From positions 1-14,101 of the forward strand of contig CAZSGN010000047.1 in NCBI GenBank assembly GCA_964606415.1: a stretch of DNA of 14,101 bases. The letters run 5' to 3'. Below the pieces are notes generated by a model that saw only the letters and a program-made list of their open reading frames with translations, ran no database searches and was not told where the DNA came from. How positions within the stretch are numbered: position 1 is the first letter of the stretch; each line of letters begins with the position of its first letter. The DNA comes from CAZSGN01 sp964606415 (GTDB lineage: Bacteria; Bacteroidota; Bacteroidia; Bacteroidales; JBBRXJ01). Of the stretch, positions 6,170-13,896 are shown one piece after another. The translations under genes were made by a program, and so were the position numbers.

Positions 6170-7489
6170 TTAAAAATCCTGGATTTTAAAATAAGGCACA
6201 TCAATCTGCAGGTAATACCTCATTAGGATCATGTATTTTTTTACCAGGGTGGGAATGAGGAAATTCTCCCGGACATGTTCCACCGCCCTCATACTCAATG
6301 CACTTCGCGCAGCATGATCAGTCAACAGGTGTTTCATATAGGTTGCAATATCCTCGACAGCATAAGGCTCTACCGTATAGCCCGTTTCGCCGTTTAAGAC
6401 CTGGAGGGTAATTCCTCCCACATTACTACCAATAACCGGTGTACCCTGCCACATTGCCTCGGTAACAACCAGGCCAAAACCTTCCCTGGTGGACACATGT
6501 ACAAACATCTGGGCCACTTTCATCAAAGCGCCAATATTCTCATCATTATTGGGAATATTCAATAAAGCATAAATATCAGGATCACTATCGATAAACTCTT
6601 CTATTTGCTCATACATAATCTGTCCTTCCGGATCATCGTCAGCCAGGTTCCCCACAATAATCAATTGAGGATTCAGGCTACTTGCCTCATGATCTTTTTT
6701 AAGCTCTTTAAAAGCCCTGATAATAGATTTTTGGTTTTTATGGATATCATACCTGGAAACAGCAAGGACAATCGGCCTTTCATGATCAATATTATACTCA
6801 TCAAAAAGAGGCTCTAAAATTTTAAAAGACGCTTCCTTTGTCCTGATGCGGTTTTTTTCTGCAAGAGGATCAATAGCAGGAGTAATCTGATAAACAGGAG
6901 TCGTGATTCCTTTTTTCAGAAAACTACGATGAGAAAAAACAGCGCCATCATAATTATTGATATATGGCAGCAGGAAGTTCCATATGTGCTTATCGGCATC
7001 AGTAGTATCAATATGGCAACGCCAGATTACCTTGCTATCATAATTGCCGTGGACAATGGAAACACACGGCTGTGGATCATGGACAATGGTGAAATCAGAT
7101 GAGATCTGCTGATTTTCAAAATTCTGACTATTGATATCAATATAAGTACCGAGTAATTCCTGAAACTCAAATTTTTGTTCCACCCCCTGGATGATATTAT
7201 GGAGACGCTTCGTTATGCTGAAAAACTCATCATTCCCTTCTATACAATGCCATTCGCAATCAATTCCCAATCCACGGGCAATAGGTAAAACACTTTTCAA
7301 CATTTCAGCCACACCCCCACCCGTAAAAGTAGAACTAACATGTGACCATTTTTTATTTTGAAGTGCTGCAGCTAATTCTTTAATATGCTCAACTTCTTTT
7401 TGTCCCAGCGCTTCTTCGTAAAGATCAATCTCTGTAGCTTTTAATGGCTTATGCTCCGCCAGGAAACGATTACTCAAATCACTATACAT
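6170..7489 (-). CDS. Family GT4 glycosyltransferase, trehalose synthase (TreT)-like
   Basis: A cytoplasmic GT-B retaining glycosyltransferase of 439 residues. The N-terminal half has the glycine-rich loop FTGGGVAEML (55-64), VHDPQP (136-141) and WRCHID (156-161). PAIDPLAEKN (204-213) marks the linker. The C-terminal half has the GT4 nucleotide-sugar site with the E-x7-E motif EGFGLVVTE (Glu336, Glu344). VHDPQP, WRCHID and PAIDPL are typical of trehalose glycosyltransferring synthase TreT, which joins NDP-glucose and glucose to trehalose. That substrate is a family-level guess. I chose the ATG at 7489. An upstream in-frame TTG at 7522 would add 11 residues that do not look like the family N-terminus. 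The gene follows the hox operon terminator, so it is probably a separate unit, and it converges with the nickel cassette. Confidence 0.82.
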   Translation of the reverse strand: MYSDLSNRFLAEHKPLKATEIDLYEEALGQKEVEHIKELAAALQNKKWSHVSSTFTGGGVAEMLKSVLPIARGLGIDCEWHCIEGNDEFFSITKRLHNIIQGVEQKFEFQELLGTYIDINSQNFENQQISSDFTIVHDPQPCVSIVHGNYDSKVIWRCHIDTTDADKHIWNFLLPYINNYDGAVFSHRSFLKKGITTPVYQITPAIDPLAEKNRIRTKEASFKILEPLFDEYNIDHERPIVLAVSRYDIHKNQKSIIRAFKELKKDHEASSLNPQLIIVGNLADDDPEGQIMYEQIEEFIDSDPDIYALLNIPNNDENIGALMKVAQMFVHVSTREGFGLVVTEAMWQGTPVIGSNVGGITLQVLNGETGYTVEPYAVEDIATYMKHLLTDHAARSALSMRAVEHVRENFLIPTLVKKYMILMRYYLQIDVPYFKIQDF

Positions 7490-7578
7490 CCATTTGTTTT
7501 TTAAAGAACAACAATATATCAAATTTCACGGCCTAAATATAAAAATTTCTACGGCAAAGGTCTGATTTAGTTTCTCTT

Positions 7579-7620
7579 TTATATAAAAAAAACCTTCACA
7601 AAGAAGGTTTTTTTATATAA
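7579..7620 (-). terminator. Rho-independent-type terminator of the hox operon
   Basis: Inverted repeat with arms of 18-19 bases (7579-7597 and 7603-7620), one extra A in the left arm and the loop ACAAA. The G/C-containing base of the stem is CCTTC/GAAGG, flanked by runs of A and T, so read on the minus strand it gives a stem followed by eight T. It lies 35-76 bp after the stop codon of the last gene of the hox operon. The symmetry would let it act in both directions. Confidence 0.8.
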
Positions 7621-7654
7621 TGGGATTTTTATAATAATTATAATCCACGTATGA

Positions 7655-8629
7655 TCAGGAAAGGGTGCGTTCCATAAACTGCATGCGTTCAAAAGCCGCT
7701 TTCTGCAAAGTAGCGCCACCAACTTTTCCACGGAAGTCCCTAATATGATTAAACCCTTTTCTGTCCATCCATTGCTCCAGACCCTCAATCATTTTTGCAA
7801 TCTGTTCAATACCATTTTTATAAAGCGTAGAACAAACTTGTGTTGATGCAGCACCGGCAAGCAATTGTTTAATGACCCCTTCCGGAGAATGGATGCCAGT
7901 AGAAGCAGCAATATCCATATCAAGCTTATCAAACAATAAACTGACCCAGCGCAATGATTGCGTAATTTCTTCGGGCGCACTAAGATAATTATTATTAATC
8001 ACCTCCAGTGATTCAATATCAATATCAGGACGATAATAACGATTAAAAACAACAATGCCCTGAGCTCCGGCATCCTGTATATCTTTGGCTATCCGGATAA
8101 TATTGGTAAAATAAGAACCCATTTTAACTGTAACAGGTATATTTACTATAGAAACAACGTTTGCAACAATCTTTTTATAATTATCTTCAATTTCTTGTGA
8201 GCTAATATTTTGATCATAAGGAATCAAAGACACATTGAGCTCAAGGGCATCAGCCCCGGCTTCTTCTATCTGCGCAGCAAAATCCACCCACTTTTCACCT
8301 TCAATACAATTAACACTGGCAATAACTGGTATATCAGCAGCATTTTTGGCATCCTTCACCAACTGGAGATATTGCTGAACCCCCTGGTCAGAAGAAATAG
8401 ATTTGACATGCGCTTCAGCTTCCGGAAACCAGAAATACATATCTTCATCTTTTAGTTTTTCCTGAATAGCCTCGAGAATCTGTTCTTCAAAAACAGATTT
8501 GAGCACAACAGCACCTGCCCCCTGATCAGCACATTTCCTGATATTACTTGCACTACTAGTGATTTTTGATGAACTCACAACAACAGGATTTTTTAAATCC
8601 AGTCCTGCATATTTGGTAGATAAATCCAT
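7655..8629 (-). CDS. Dihydroorotate dehydrogenase-like flavoprotein
   Basis: A 324-residue FMN-type TIM-barrel protein of the dihydroorotate dehydrogenase superfamily. Visible features are the N-terminal LKNPVVVSSSKIT (12-24), Lys169 in VTVKMGSYF (a typical FMN lysine), and the FMN-phosphate region STGIHSPEGVIKQLLAGA (243-260) with STLY (267-270). In class 1 enzymes the catalytic loop reads ELNLSCPN. Here it is ELNVSLIP (130-137), so the catalytic Cys is Leu135 and the substrate-binding Asn is Pro137. True dihydroorotate oxidation is therefore doubtful. The gene starts 19 bp after hoxW and is the last gene before the terminator, so it should be made together with the hydrogenase. A role in NAD(H)- or ferredoxin-linked redox chemistry is conceivable but unproven. 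PyrD is not a safe name for it. Confidence 0.82.
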   Translation of the reverse strand: MDLSTKYAGLDLKNPVVVSSSKITSSASNIRKCADQGAGAVVLKSVFEEQILEAIQEKLKDEDMYFWFPEAEAHVKSISSDQGVQQYLQLVKDAKNAADIPVIASVNCIEGEKWVDFAAQIEEAGADALELNVSLIPYDQNISSQEIEDNYKKIVANVVSIVNIPVTVKMGSYFTNIIRIAKDIQDAGAQGIVVFNRYYRPDIDIESLEVINNNYLSAPEEITQSLRWVSLLFDKLDMDIAASTGIHSPEGVIKQLLAGAASTQVCSTLYKNGIEQIAKMIEGLEQWMDRKGFNHIRDFRGKVGGATLQKAAFERMQFMERTLS

Positions 8630-8648
8630 GGTTTTTAAATTAAGGTTC

Positions 8649-9149
8649 TTAACTCAGAAAATTATTTAAATACTCCTTCATTGGTAACAATTCTTTTAAC
8701 AACAACAAATCTTTAATAAAAGCTTTCACACGCAGCACGTTATCTTCTGCCTGCCGGGTCATATTTCCCAGGAATTCCCACTGATAGCCCCGAACATGAA
8801 CAAGATAAGTATCCGGTTCTTCATGATACAAATCATGGCATAAATTTAATACAAAAGAAGGAGAAACTGCATGCATAGTAAATTCAACTTTGGGATCGGG
8901 CTGTACCCTTGTAACCTTAAAATGTTCTACCTCCACCTCTGTAGTTGCATCAACAAAGATCACAAGATCTTTACCATAAATGACCGTTGCATCTTCAATA
9001 TTCAATTGATAATTCGAATCAAAGGAGACTCCGGGTATATATCTCTCTCGGATAAAGCCTTCCAGCTCATCCACCACAGCATTACCCACTCCATCATCCT
9101 GGCGGCCAGGGTTTCCATAACCATAGATCAATATTTGCGGGTGCTCCAT
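8649..9149 (-). CDS. hoxW: [NiFe]-hydrogenase maturation endopeptidase (HoxW type)
   Basis: A 166-residue nickel-dependent protease of family M52. It removes the C-terminal peptide of the hydrogenase large subunit after nickel insertion, which lets the active site close. The N-terminal signature IYGYGNPGRQDDGVG (8-22) contains Asp19 or Asp18 in place of HybD Glu16. Asp68 in FVDAT and His93 in TMHAVSP match HybD Asp62 and His93. The GNPGRQDDG form is typical of proteases that serve group 3 hydrogenases. The gene directly follows hoxH, its presumed substrate, with a 44-bp gap. I chose the ATG at 9149; an in-frame TTG just before it would add one residue. Confidence 0.9.
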   Translation of the reverse strand: MEHPQILIYGYGNPGRQDDGVGNAVVDELEGFIRERYIPGVSFDSNYQLNIEDATVIYGKDLVIFVDATTEVEVEHFKVTRVQPDPKVEFTMHAVSPSFVLNLCHDLYHEEPDTYLVHVRGYQWEFLGNMTRQAEDNVLRVKAFIKDLLLLKELLPMKEYLNNFLS

Positions 9150-9193
9150 CAACTATCAGCTAATCAAAATAAAATCATTTCACAAGGTACAAA

Positions 9194-10654
9194 TTATTTT
9201 GATTTTTTAAGATCAATCTGCTTACCATTCGCATTAACCAGTTCGATCTCGAGCGGCATTTTACCAAGGGCATGCGTTGCGCAGCTCAGACAAGGATCAT
9301 AAGCACGGATAGCCACTTCAACAGCATTCATCATTGGTTCTGTAATCTCATCCTGCCCCTCCATCATCGCTTTCGCGACATAATTAACAGCCCTGTTCAT
9401 GGGTTCATTATTATTAGTTGTTGAAACAATCAGGTTCGCCATTTCGATCTGGTCCTGATCATTAATCTTATAGTGGTGAAACAAGGTTCCCCTTGGCGCC
9501 TCTATCAGACCGACACCTTCGTTTGTCTTATTACCCTTAGTAACCAAATCATTACCCTGAAGATCAGGATCCTCAAGCAATTCTTTAATCATCTCTGCCG
9601 AATGCAACGTTTCAATAAGGCGAGCCCAATGCATATGCATACAATGATTACTTGGTTTCCCATTGGTATACGCTTTAAACTCCTCAAACTCTTTTTGAGC
9701 CAAAGGAGTAGGAATAAATTCGCAGGTATTCAGGCGAGCAAGTGGTCCAACACGGTACCAACCTTTATCCTTACCCAGGTCTTTCATAAAAGGAAATTTC
9801 ATGTAACTCCATGAGCGAACCTCCTCGGCAATATAATCCAGGTAATTTTGATAATCAATATTTTTAAAAAGCACATTCCCTTCAGCATCGACAGCTTTTA
9901 ATAGGCCATGATAAATATCAAGGGCACCATCTTCGCGGACAAGGCTCAAATGGTTTGACGGGAAATAAGAAAAATTATCAATAAATTGTTGATTCTTTTT
10001 ATGAAAATCCTTCAGAAGCGCCAAAGCATCCTGCGACCATGCTATCATCTTATCAGCATTAAAATCACCTTCACCTTTCAGAAAGAAATCCCGCTCCTCA
10101 TTACTCAAATTTTTGTTAATTCCTCCCGGTATAGCGCCGGTGCCATGAATTTTCTTTCCGGCAGTTACCCTGATCAATTCCTGCCCGAACTTCCTCATCA
10201 TCACACCCTGAACAGCCAGGTTCTTAAACTCCTCTGTTTTGGCTAAACCAATAACATTACGAATAGCCGGATCAGCATCATATCCAAATAACAAATCAGG
10301 AGAAGCCAAATGAAAGAAATGAAGTGCATGCGACTGAAAGAACTGTCCATAGTGCATCAAACGTCTCATTTTCTCTCCGGTAACAGTCAATCCGGTGCCA
10401 GTACCCGCACCAACAATCACATCGAGTGCTTTAGCCGCAGCAAGATGGTGGCTGACCGGACAAATACCGCAAAGACGCTGAACTAACACAGGCGCTTCCC
10501 AGTAAGGCCTTCCCTGCACAAAACGTTCAAACCCTCTGAATTCGACAATATGCAAACGAGTCTGCTCCACTTTTTTTTGATCATCAAGCTTAATCGTTAC
10601 CTTACCATGTCCTTCGACACGGGTAACAGGTTCTATGGTTATTTTTTCACTCAT
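9194..10654 (-). CDS. hoxH: NAD-reducing hydrogenase large subunit HoxH
   Basis: Catalytic [NiFe] subunit of a cytoplasmic NAD-reducing hydrogenase, interconverting H2 and protons. Both nickel-binding motifs are intact: the N-terminal RLCGICPVSHH (Cys62, Cys65) and the C-terminal DPCLSCATH (453-461, Cys455, Cys458). VTRVEGHG (10-17) is the L0 motif. A 25-residue extension follows His461 and is the expected substrate of the HoxW protease, giving a mature protein of 461 residues. The precursor length of 486 is close to that of Ralstonia HoxH. The ATG at 10654 gives MSEKITIEPVTRVEGHG, the usual start. A longer reading from a TTG at 10690 would run into the end of hoxY. The gene lies 19 bp after hoxY. 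Group 3d is assigned from the accompanying HoxF, HoxU and HoxY. Confidence 0.96.
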   Translation of the reverse strand: MSEKITIEPVTRVEGHGKVTIKLDDQKKVEQTRLHIVEFRGFERFVQGRPYWEAPVLVQRLCGICPVSHHLAAAKALDVIVGAGTGTGLTVTGEKMRRLMHYGQFFQSHALHFFHLASPDLLFGYDADPAIRNVIGLAKTEEFKNLAVQGVMMRKFGQELIRVTAGKKIHGTGAIPGGINKNLSNEERDFFLKGEGDFNADKMIAWSQDALALLKDFHKKNQQFIDNFSYFPSNHLSLVREDGALDIYHGLLKAVDAEGNVLFKNIDYQNYLDYIAEEVRSWSYMKFPFMKDLGKDKGWYRVGPLARLNTCEFIPTPLAQKEFEEFKAYTNGKPSNHCMHMHWARLIETLHSAEMIKELLEDPDLQGNDLVTKGNKTNEGVGLIEAPRGTLFHHYKINDQDQIEMANLIVSTTNNNEPMNRAVNYVAKAMMEGQDEITEPMMNAVEVAIRAYDPCLSCATHALGKMPLEIELVNANGKQIDLKKSK

Positions 10655-10673
10655 TTTCCGTTGGTTTTTAGAA

Positions 10674-11225
10674 TTAATCGAATTTAACAACTTCGTAGGG
10701 CAATTTCATTTGATCGCCGGTAACAAGAGCCACAAGCGCTTCCCAAATTAAATCGGCCTGTGGAGGGCATCCCGGAAGATAATAATCAATTTTAACCACT
10801 TCATGGCATGGGTATACGCTATCAAGAATAATAGGCAATTCATCATCATTAGGCATAATACCTTCCGAATTAGCCTCTTTGGTTGAAGGGCCATTCAGGT
10901 AAGCTTCATCGAGACATTCTTTTATGGGAAGGCCATTCCTCAACGCAGGCAATCCTCCCATAATCGCACATTCTCCCACAGAAACAAGAATTTTACAATG
11001 TTTTCTAAAATCTTTCAAAACATGTACATTCTCATGATTACAGCATCCTCCCTCAATCAACCCGATATCACACTCCTGGGTAAATTCTTTGATATCATCA
11101 ACAGGAGATTTATTAAAATCAACCAGATCAATTAACTGCAAAATTCGTTCGTCTATATCAAGTAAAGACATATGACAACCAAAGCATCCGGCCAATGAAG
11201 TTGTCGCTACAATAGGTTTACTCAT
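10674..11225 (-). CDS. hoxY: NAD-reducing hydrogenase small subunit HoxY
   Basis: Small subunit (183 residues) carrying the [4Fe-4S] cluster next to the NiFe site, passing electrons to HoxU and HoxF. The N-terminus SLAGCFGCHMSLLDIDERIL has the proximal-cluster cysteines Cys14 and Cys17. Cys86 in VGECAIMGG and Cys153 in LPGCPPQ complete the expected set, with a further CC pair at 61-62. The protein has no signal peptide and lacks the C-terminal cluster domain of membrane-bound hydrogenases, as expected for a soluble group 3 enzyme. It lies 20 bp after hoxU and 19 bp before hoxH, a tight operon. Confidence 0.95.
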   Translation of the reverse strand: MSKPIVATTSLAGCFGCHMSLLDIDERILQLIDLVDFNKSPVDDIKEFTQECDIGLIEGGCCNHENVHVLKDFRKHCKILVSVGECAIMGGLPALRNGLPIKECLDEAYLNGPSTKEANSEGIMPNDDELPIILDSVYPCHEVVKIDYYLPGCPPQADLIWEALVALVTGDQMKLPYEVVKFD

Positions 11226-11245
11226 AATTAAGTCCTCCAGGGTTT

Positions 11246-11950
11246 TTAAGATTGTTTCTCTATATCGCTTCCAATAGGTGTTTTATCATACTTCCGTTGT
11301 CCAATGGGTGTATGATAACCGCTTTCTTTCTTCAGGAGCGCACCAACAGGACATATATCCATGGCTTTCTGTGCCACTTCATCGGTCATCTTACCAGCCA
11401 TTTCCGGGTTTATATTAATTTCAACTTCATGCCCCCGTTTCTTGAAAGCAAAATAACTTCGTCCGTTCTCATCTTTAATGCCCCGGATACATCTTTTACA
11501 TAACACACAACGATTATGATCTTTAATCAATTTCGGACTTGAGGCATCAACCTCTCTAAGAGGAAACATAAAAGGAAACCGTGGCACCATCATCGAATAC
11601 CGATATGCCAATGCCTGCAACTCGCAACAACCACTTTTCTCACATGAAGGGCAGAAATGATTTCCTTCAACAAAAAGCGCTTCAATAATCGTTTTTCTTA
11701 TATCCTGTAATTCATCCGTATTATTTTCGATCTCCATCCCATCAGTAACAGGTGTCGTACATGCAGTCATGGGGCGCCCGTTAACAATTACACTACAAAT
11801 ACGGCATGCACCGCGAGGTTTAACACCTTCGATATTACAAAGAACAGGTATATAAATACCATTATCTTTAGCTGCATCAACAATGTATTTACCTTCTTCG
11901 GCCATACATGTTTTACCATCTATTGTAAATTCAATAAATTTTTCACTCAT
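11246..11950 (-). CDS. hoxU: NAD-reducing hydrogenase diaphorase subunit HoxU
   Basis: Iron-sulfur subunit (234 residues) related to the N-terminal part of NuoG. It wires HoxF to the HoxY-HoxH hydrogenase module. Residues 1-75 are a [2Fe-2S] ferredoxin-like domain with Cys38, Cys49, Cys52 and Cys64. EGNHFCPSCEKSGCCELQ (95-112) is the His/Cys-ligated cluster segment. CVLCKRC (148-154) with Cys200 in DICPVGAL is a further [4Fe-4S] site. The length equals that of Ralstonia HoxU. The gene lies 35 bp after hoxF. The ligand set appears complete, so the electron chain through this subunit should be functional. Confidence 0.95.
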   Translation of the reverse strand: MSEKFIEFTIDGKTCMAEEGKYIVDAAKDNGIYIPVLCNIEGVKPRGACRICSVIVNGRPMTACTTPVTDGMEIENNTDELQDIRKTIIEALFVEGNHFCPSCEKSGCCELQALAYRYSMMVPRFPFMFPLREVDASSPKLIKDHNRCVLCKRCIRGIKDENGRSYFAFKKRGHEVEININPEMAGKMTDEVAQKAMDICPVGALLKKESGYHTPIGQRKYDKTPIGSDIEKQS

Positions 11951-11985
11951 GATATTCAGGGGTTTAGGATTGACAATTTATTTAT

Positions 11986-13788
11986 TTAATGAGCAACAGG
12001 AATACGGCCAACAGCATCGGAAGCATCCTGGATCGCAGCATGCAAATCAAACCCGGTATCATAATCAACATCTTTATTAACTTGACGTTCCCAAAGATGC
12101 CTGTGATTTTTAATACTGGTAAGAATAGGATTACCGGCAGTCTGCCCGAGTCCACAACGACTAAACCGAAGGGGTTTAGCCCAGTTTTCAAGATCTTTTA
12201 TATCCTGACTGGTGCCATGTCCATTCAATAATTTATTCATTTTATCCCTCATCAAAACAGGAATAATCCGGCAAGTAGAACAAGAGCCACAAGATTCTTC
12301 AATAAAGAAATCCATAAAATTTTTAACCACATGCTGAAGCACATCGCGGCTCTCATCAAAAATCATAATAGAACCACCTGTAGAAAGGTCAGCGTAACAT
12401 AAGACACGGTCAAATTCATTAGGCCCGATCAACGCACCGGAAGGCCCGCCAACCTGAACAGCCTGTACCTCTTCGGCCTCAACCATATGTAATACATCAT
12501 TCACTGTAAATCCCCATGTAACCTCGTAAACACCAGGCTCCTTACAATCTCCTGATATAGAAAGGATCTTACTGCCGGTTGAATCTTTAGTTCCCTGATT
12601 AACAAACCATTCCGGCCCATTCTTAAGCACTTTCACCGCAAGGCAAAGTGTTTCGACATTGTTCACAGAGGTGGGTTTATCGAGATATCCTACCTGCACC
12701 GGGAAAGGAGGCCTATCCCTGGGCTCACCTCTTTTACCCTCCGCAGACTCGATCAAAGCAGACTCTTCACCACAGACATAAGCACCCGCACCTAATTGTA
12801 TACGAATATCAAAATCAAACCCTTCTATACCACCAATATTTTCACCCAACAGGTTATCCTTTCGCATATCATCAAGCACCTTGTTCAGATATACAGCCAT
12901 ATATTTATACTCATGCCTTAAATACAAGAGGCCTTTACTAGCACCAACTGAATATGCAGCCACCACCATTCCTTCGAACAAAAGGCCTGGTTTTTCCATG
13001 AGAATAACCCGGTCTTTAAAAGTACCTGGCTCACCTTCATCAGCATTACAAAAAATATATTTTTGATCTCCTTTGGCTTTGCGACAAAAATCCCATTTTA
13101 ATCCTGTTGGGAAACCAGCTCCACCCCTGCCTCTCATATTGGATTTTTTAATAACCTCAATAATCTCTTCAGGCTTATGTTTCGTTAAATAGTCATGAAT
13201 GATGGTACCTGTTTCATAACCTTCTTCGAGCACAGGCCCTTTCTTTTTAATATTATTCCGGACAACTGACTGCACCAATTCATGACTATTGGCCCCGTCA
13301 CCAAAATCATTACCCCGTATCTCTTCAATAGGCTTGCCGGCTTTCATGTCAGAGACAATGCGGGTAACCTTTTTGGTAGTTAATTTTGTGAAAATAACAT
13401 TATTAATAATGGCTGCCGGCTCCTGGTCATTCATTCCGATGCATGAAGTGTCAAACAGCCCAATCATTCCATCCTCAGTAACCGAGTTAATTTTACATCC
13501 AGCCTCCTCTTCAAAAGCTTTTACTATTTTATTACGCCCCATCATAATGGCAACAGCACTGTTATTTAAATAAACGGTGTATTTACCCCGGGGTTCCGTT
13601 GAAAAGAAATGATAAAACGACAAAGTCTGCTCCACATCAACAAAAGAAAGGCCTACGGCTGAAGCAATTTGTTGAACAGCATCTCCACATACACAACCTA
13701 CCTCATCCTGAATGTCAATCAGCATATCCATCAGGCGGGTTTTATCATTATTATACTTCTGAATGATACCTTGAATCTGATCTTTCAT
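11986..13788 (-). CDS. hoxF: NAD-reducing hydrogenase diaphorase subunit HoxF (HoxE-HoxF type)
   Basis: Flavin subunit (600 residues, against about 602 in Ralstonia) that exchanges electrons with NAD(H). Residues 1-140 are a NuoE/HoxE-like domain. The rest is NuoF-like: the FMN loop RGRGGAGFPTGLKW (219-232), the NADH-binding GAGAYVCGEESALIES (333-348), an SLBB region around 400-445, and the [4Fe-4S] ligands Cys500, Cys503 and Cys506 with Cys545. The NuoE-type [2Fe-2S] site looks degenerate. Only Cys116 of the four ligands is clear, with Asn120 in place of the following one and no cysteines around 75-80. That pattern suits HoxF proteins that need no separate HoxE, and none is present. It is the first gene of the operon, 46 bp after the end of its candidate -7 element. 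Confidence 0.95.
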   Translation of the reverse strand: MKDQIQGIIQKYNNDKTRLMDMLIDIQDEVGCVCGDAVQQIASAVGLSFVDVEQTLSFYHFFSTEPRGKYTVYLNNSAVAIMMGRNKIVKAFEEEAGCKINSVTEDGMIGLFDTSCIGMNDQEPAAIINNVIFTKLTTKKVTRIVSDMKAGKPIEEIRGNDFGDGANSHELVQSVVRNNIKKKGPVLEEGYETGTIIHDYLTKHKPEEIIEVIKKSNMRGRGGAGFPTGLKWDFCRKAKGDQKYIFCNADEGEPGTFKDRVILMEKPGLLFEGMVVAAYSVGASKGLLYLRHEYKYMAVYLNKVLDDMRKDNLLGENIGGIEGFDFDIRIQLGAGAYVCGEESALIESAEGKRGEPRDRPPFPVQVGYLDKPTSVNNVETLCLAVKVLKNGPEWFVNQGTKDSTGSKILSISGDCKEPGVYEVTWGFTVNDVLHMVEAEEVQAVQVGGPSGALIGPNEFDRVLCYADLSTGGSIMIFDESRDVLQHVVKNFMDFFIEESCGSCSTCRIIPVLMRDKMNKLLNGHGTSQDIKDLENWAKPLRFSRCGLGQTAGNPILTSIKNHRHLWERQVNKDVDYDTGFDLHAAIQDASDAVGRIPVAH

Positions 13789-13833
13789 AATTAGTGGGTA
13801 TTTAGATTTAGATTGTTATTTTTTTCACAACAT

Positions 13834-13864
13834 CAAATTTATATGCTTTTTTTTAAAAATCAAG
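13834..13864 (-). promoter_or_regulatory. Candidate hox operon promoter, Bacteroidota type
   Basis: Read on the minus strand, CTTG (13861-13864) is a 3-of-4 match to the -33 element. It stands 19 bp before TAAATTTG (13834-13841), a full match to the -7 element TAnnTTTG. The hoxF ATG lies 45 bp further on, so the leader would be about 40 nt. No copy of the GTAACAC half-site is seen nearby. This is a motif match without experimental support. Confidence 0.5.
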
Positions 13865-13896
13865 CTTTTATTCGATTAGAATGATTATAAATAATG

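Noticed and set aside
7490..7522. Longer glycosyltransferase N-terminus starting at a TTG
   Set aside because: The added 11 residues look like translated leader DNA, and the ATG at 7489 is a better start.
7655..8629. Naming the flavoprotein pyrD
   Set aside because: The catalytic Cys and substrate-binding Asn of class 1 enzymes are missing, so the pyrimidine-pathway function is not supported.
10655..10690. Longer hoxH N-terminus starting at a TTG
   Set aside because: It would run into the end of hoxY, and the extra residues do not resemble the family. The ATG at 10654 gives the normal start.
12648..12941. Plus-strand frames opposite hoxF and the other hox genes
   Set aside because: They are antisense to genes with strong motifs, and their predicted residues are low-complexity with no family features.
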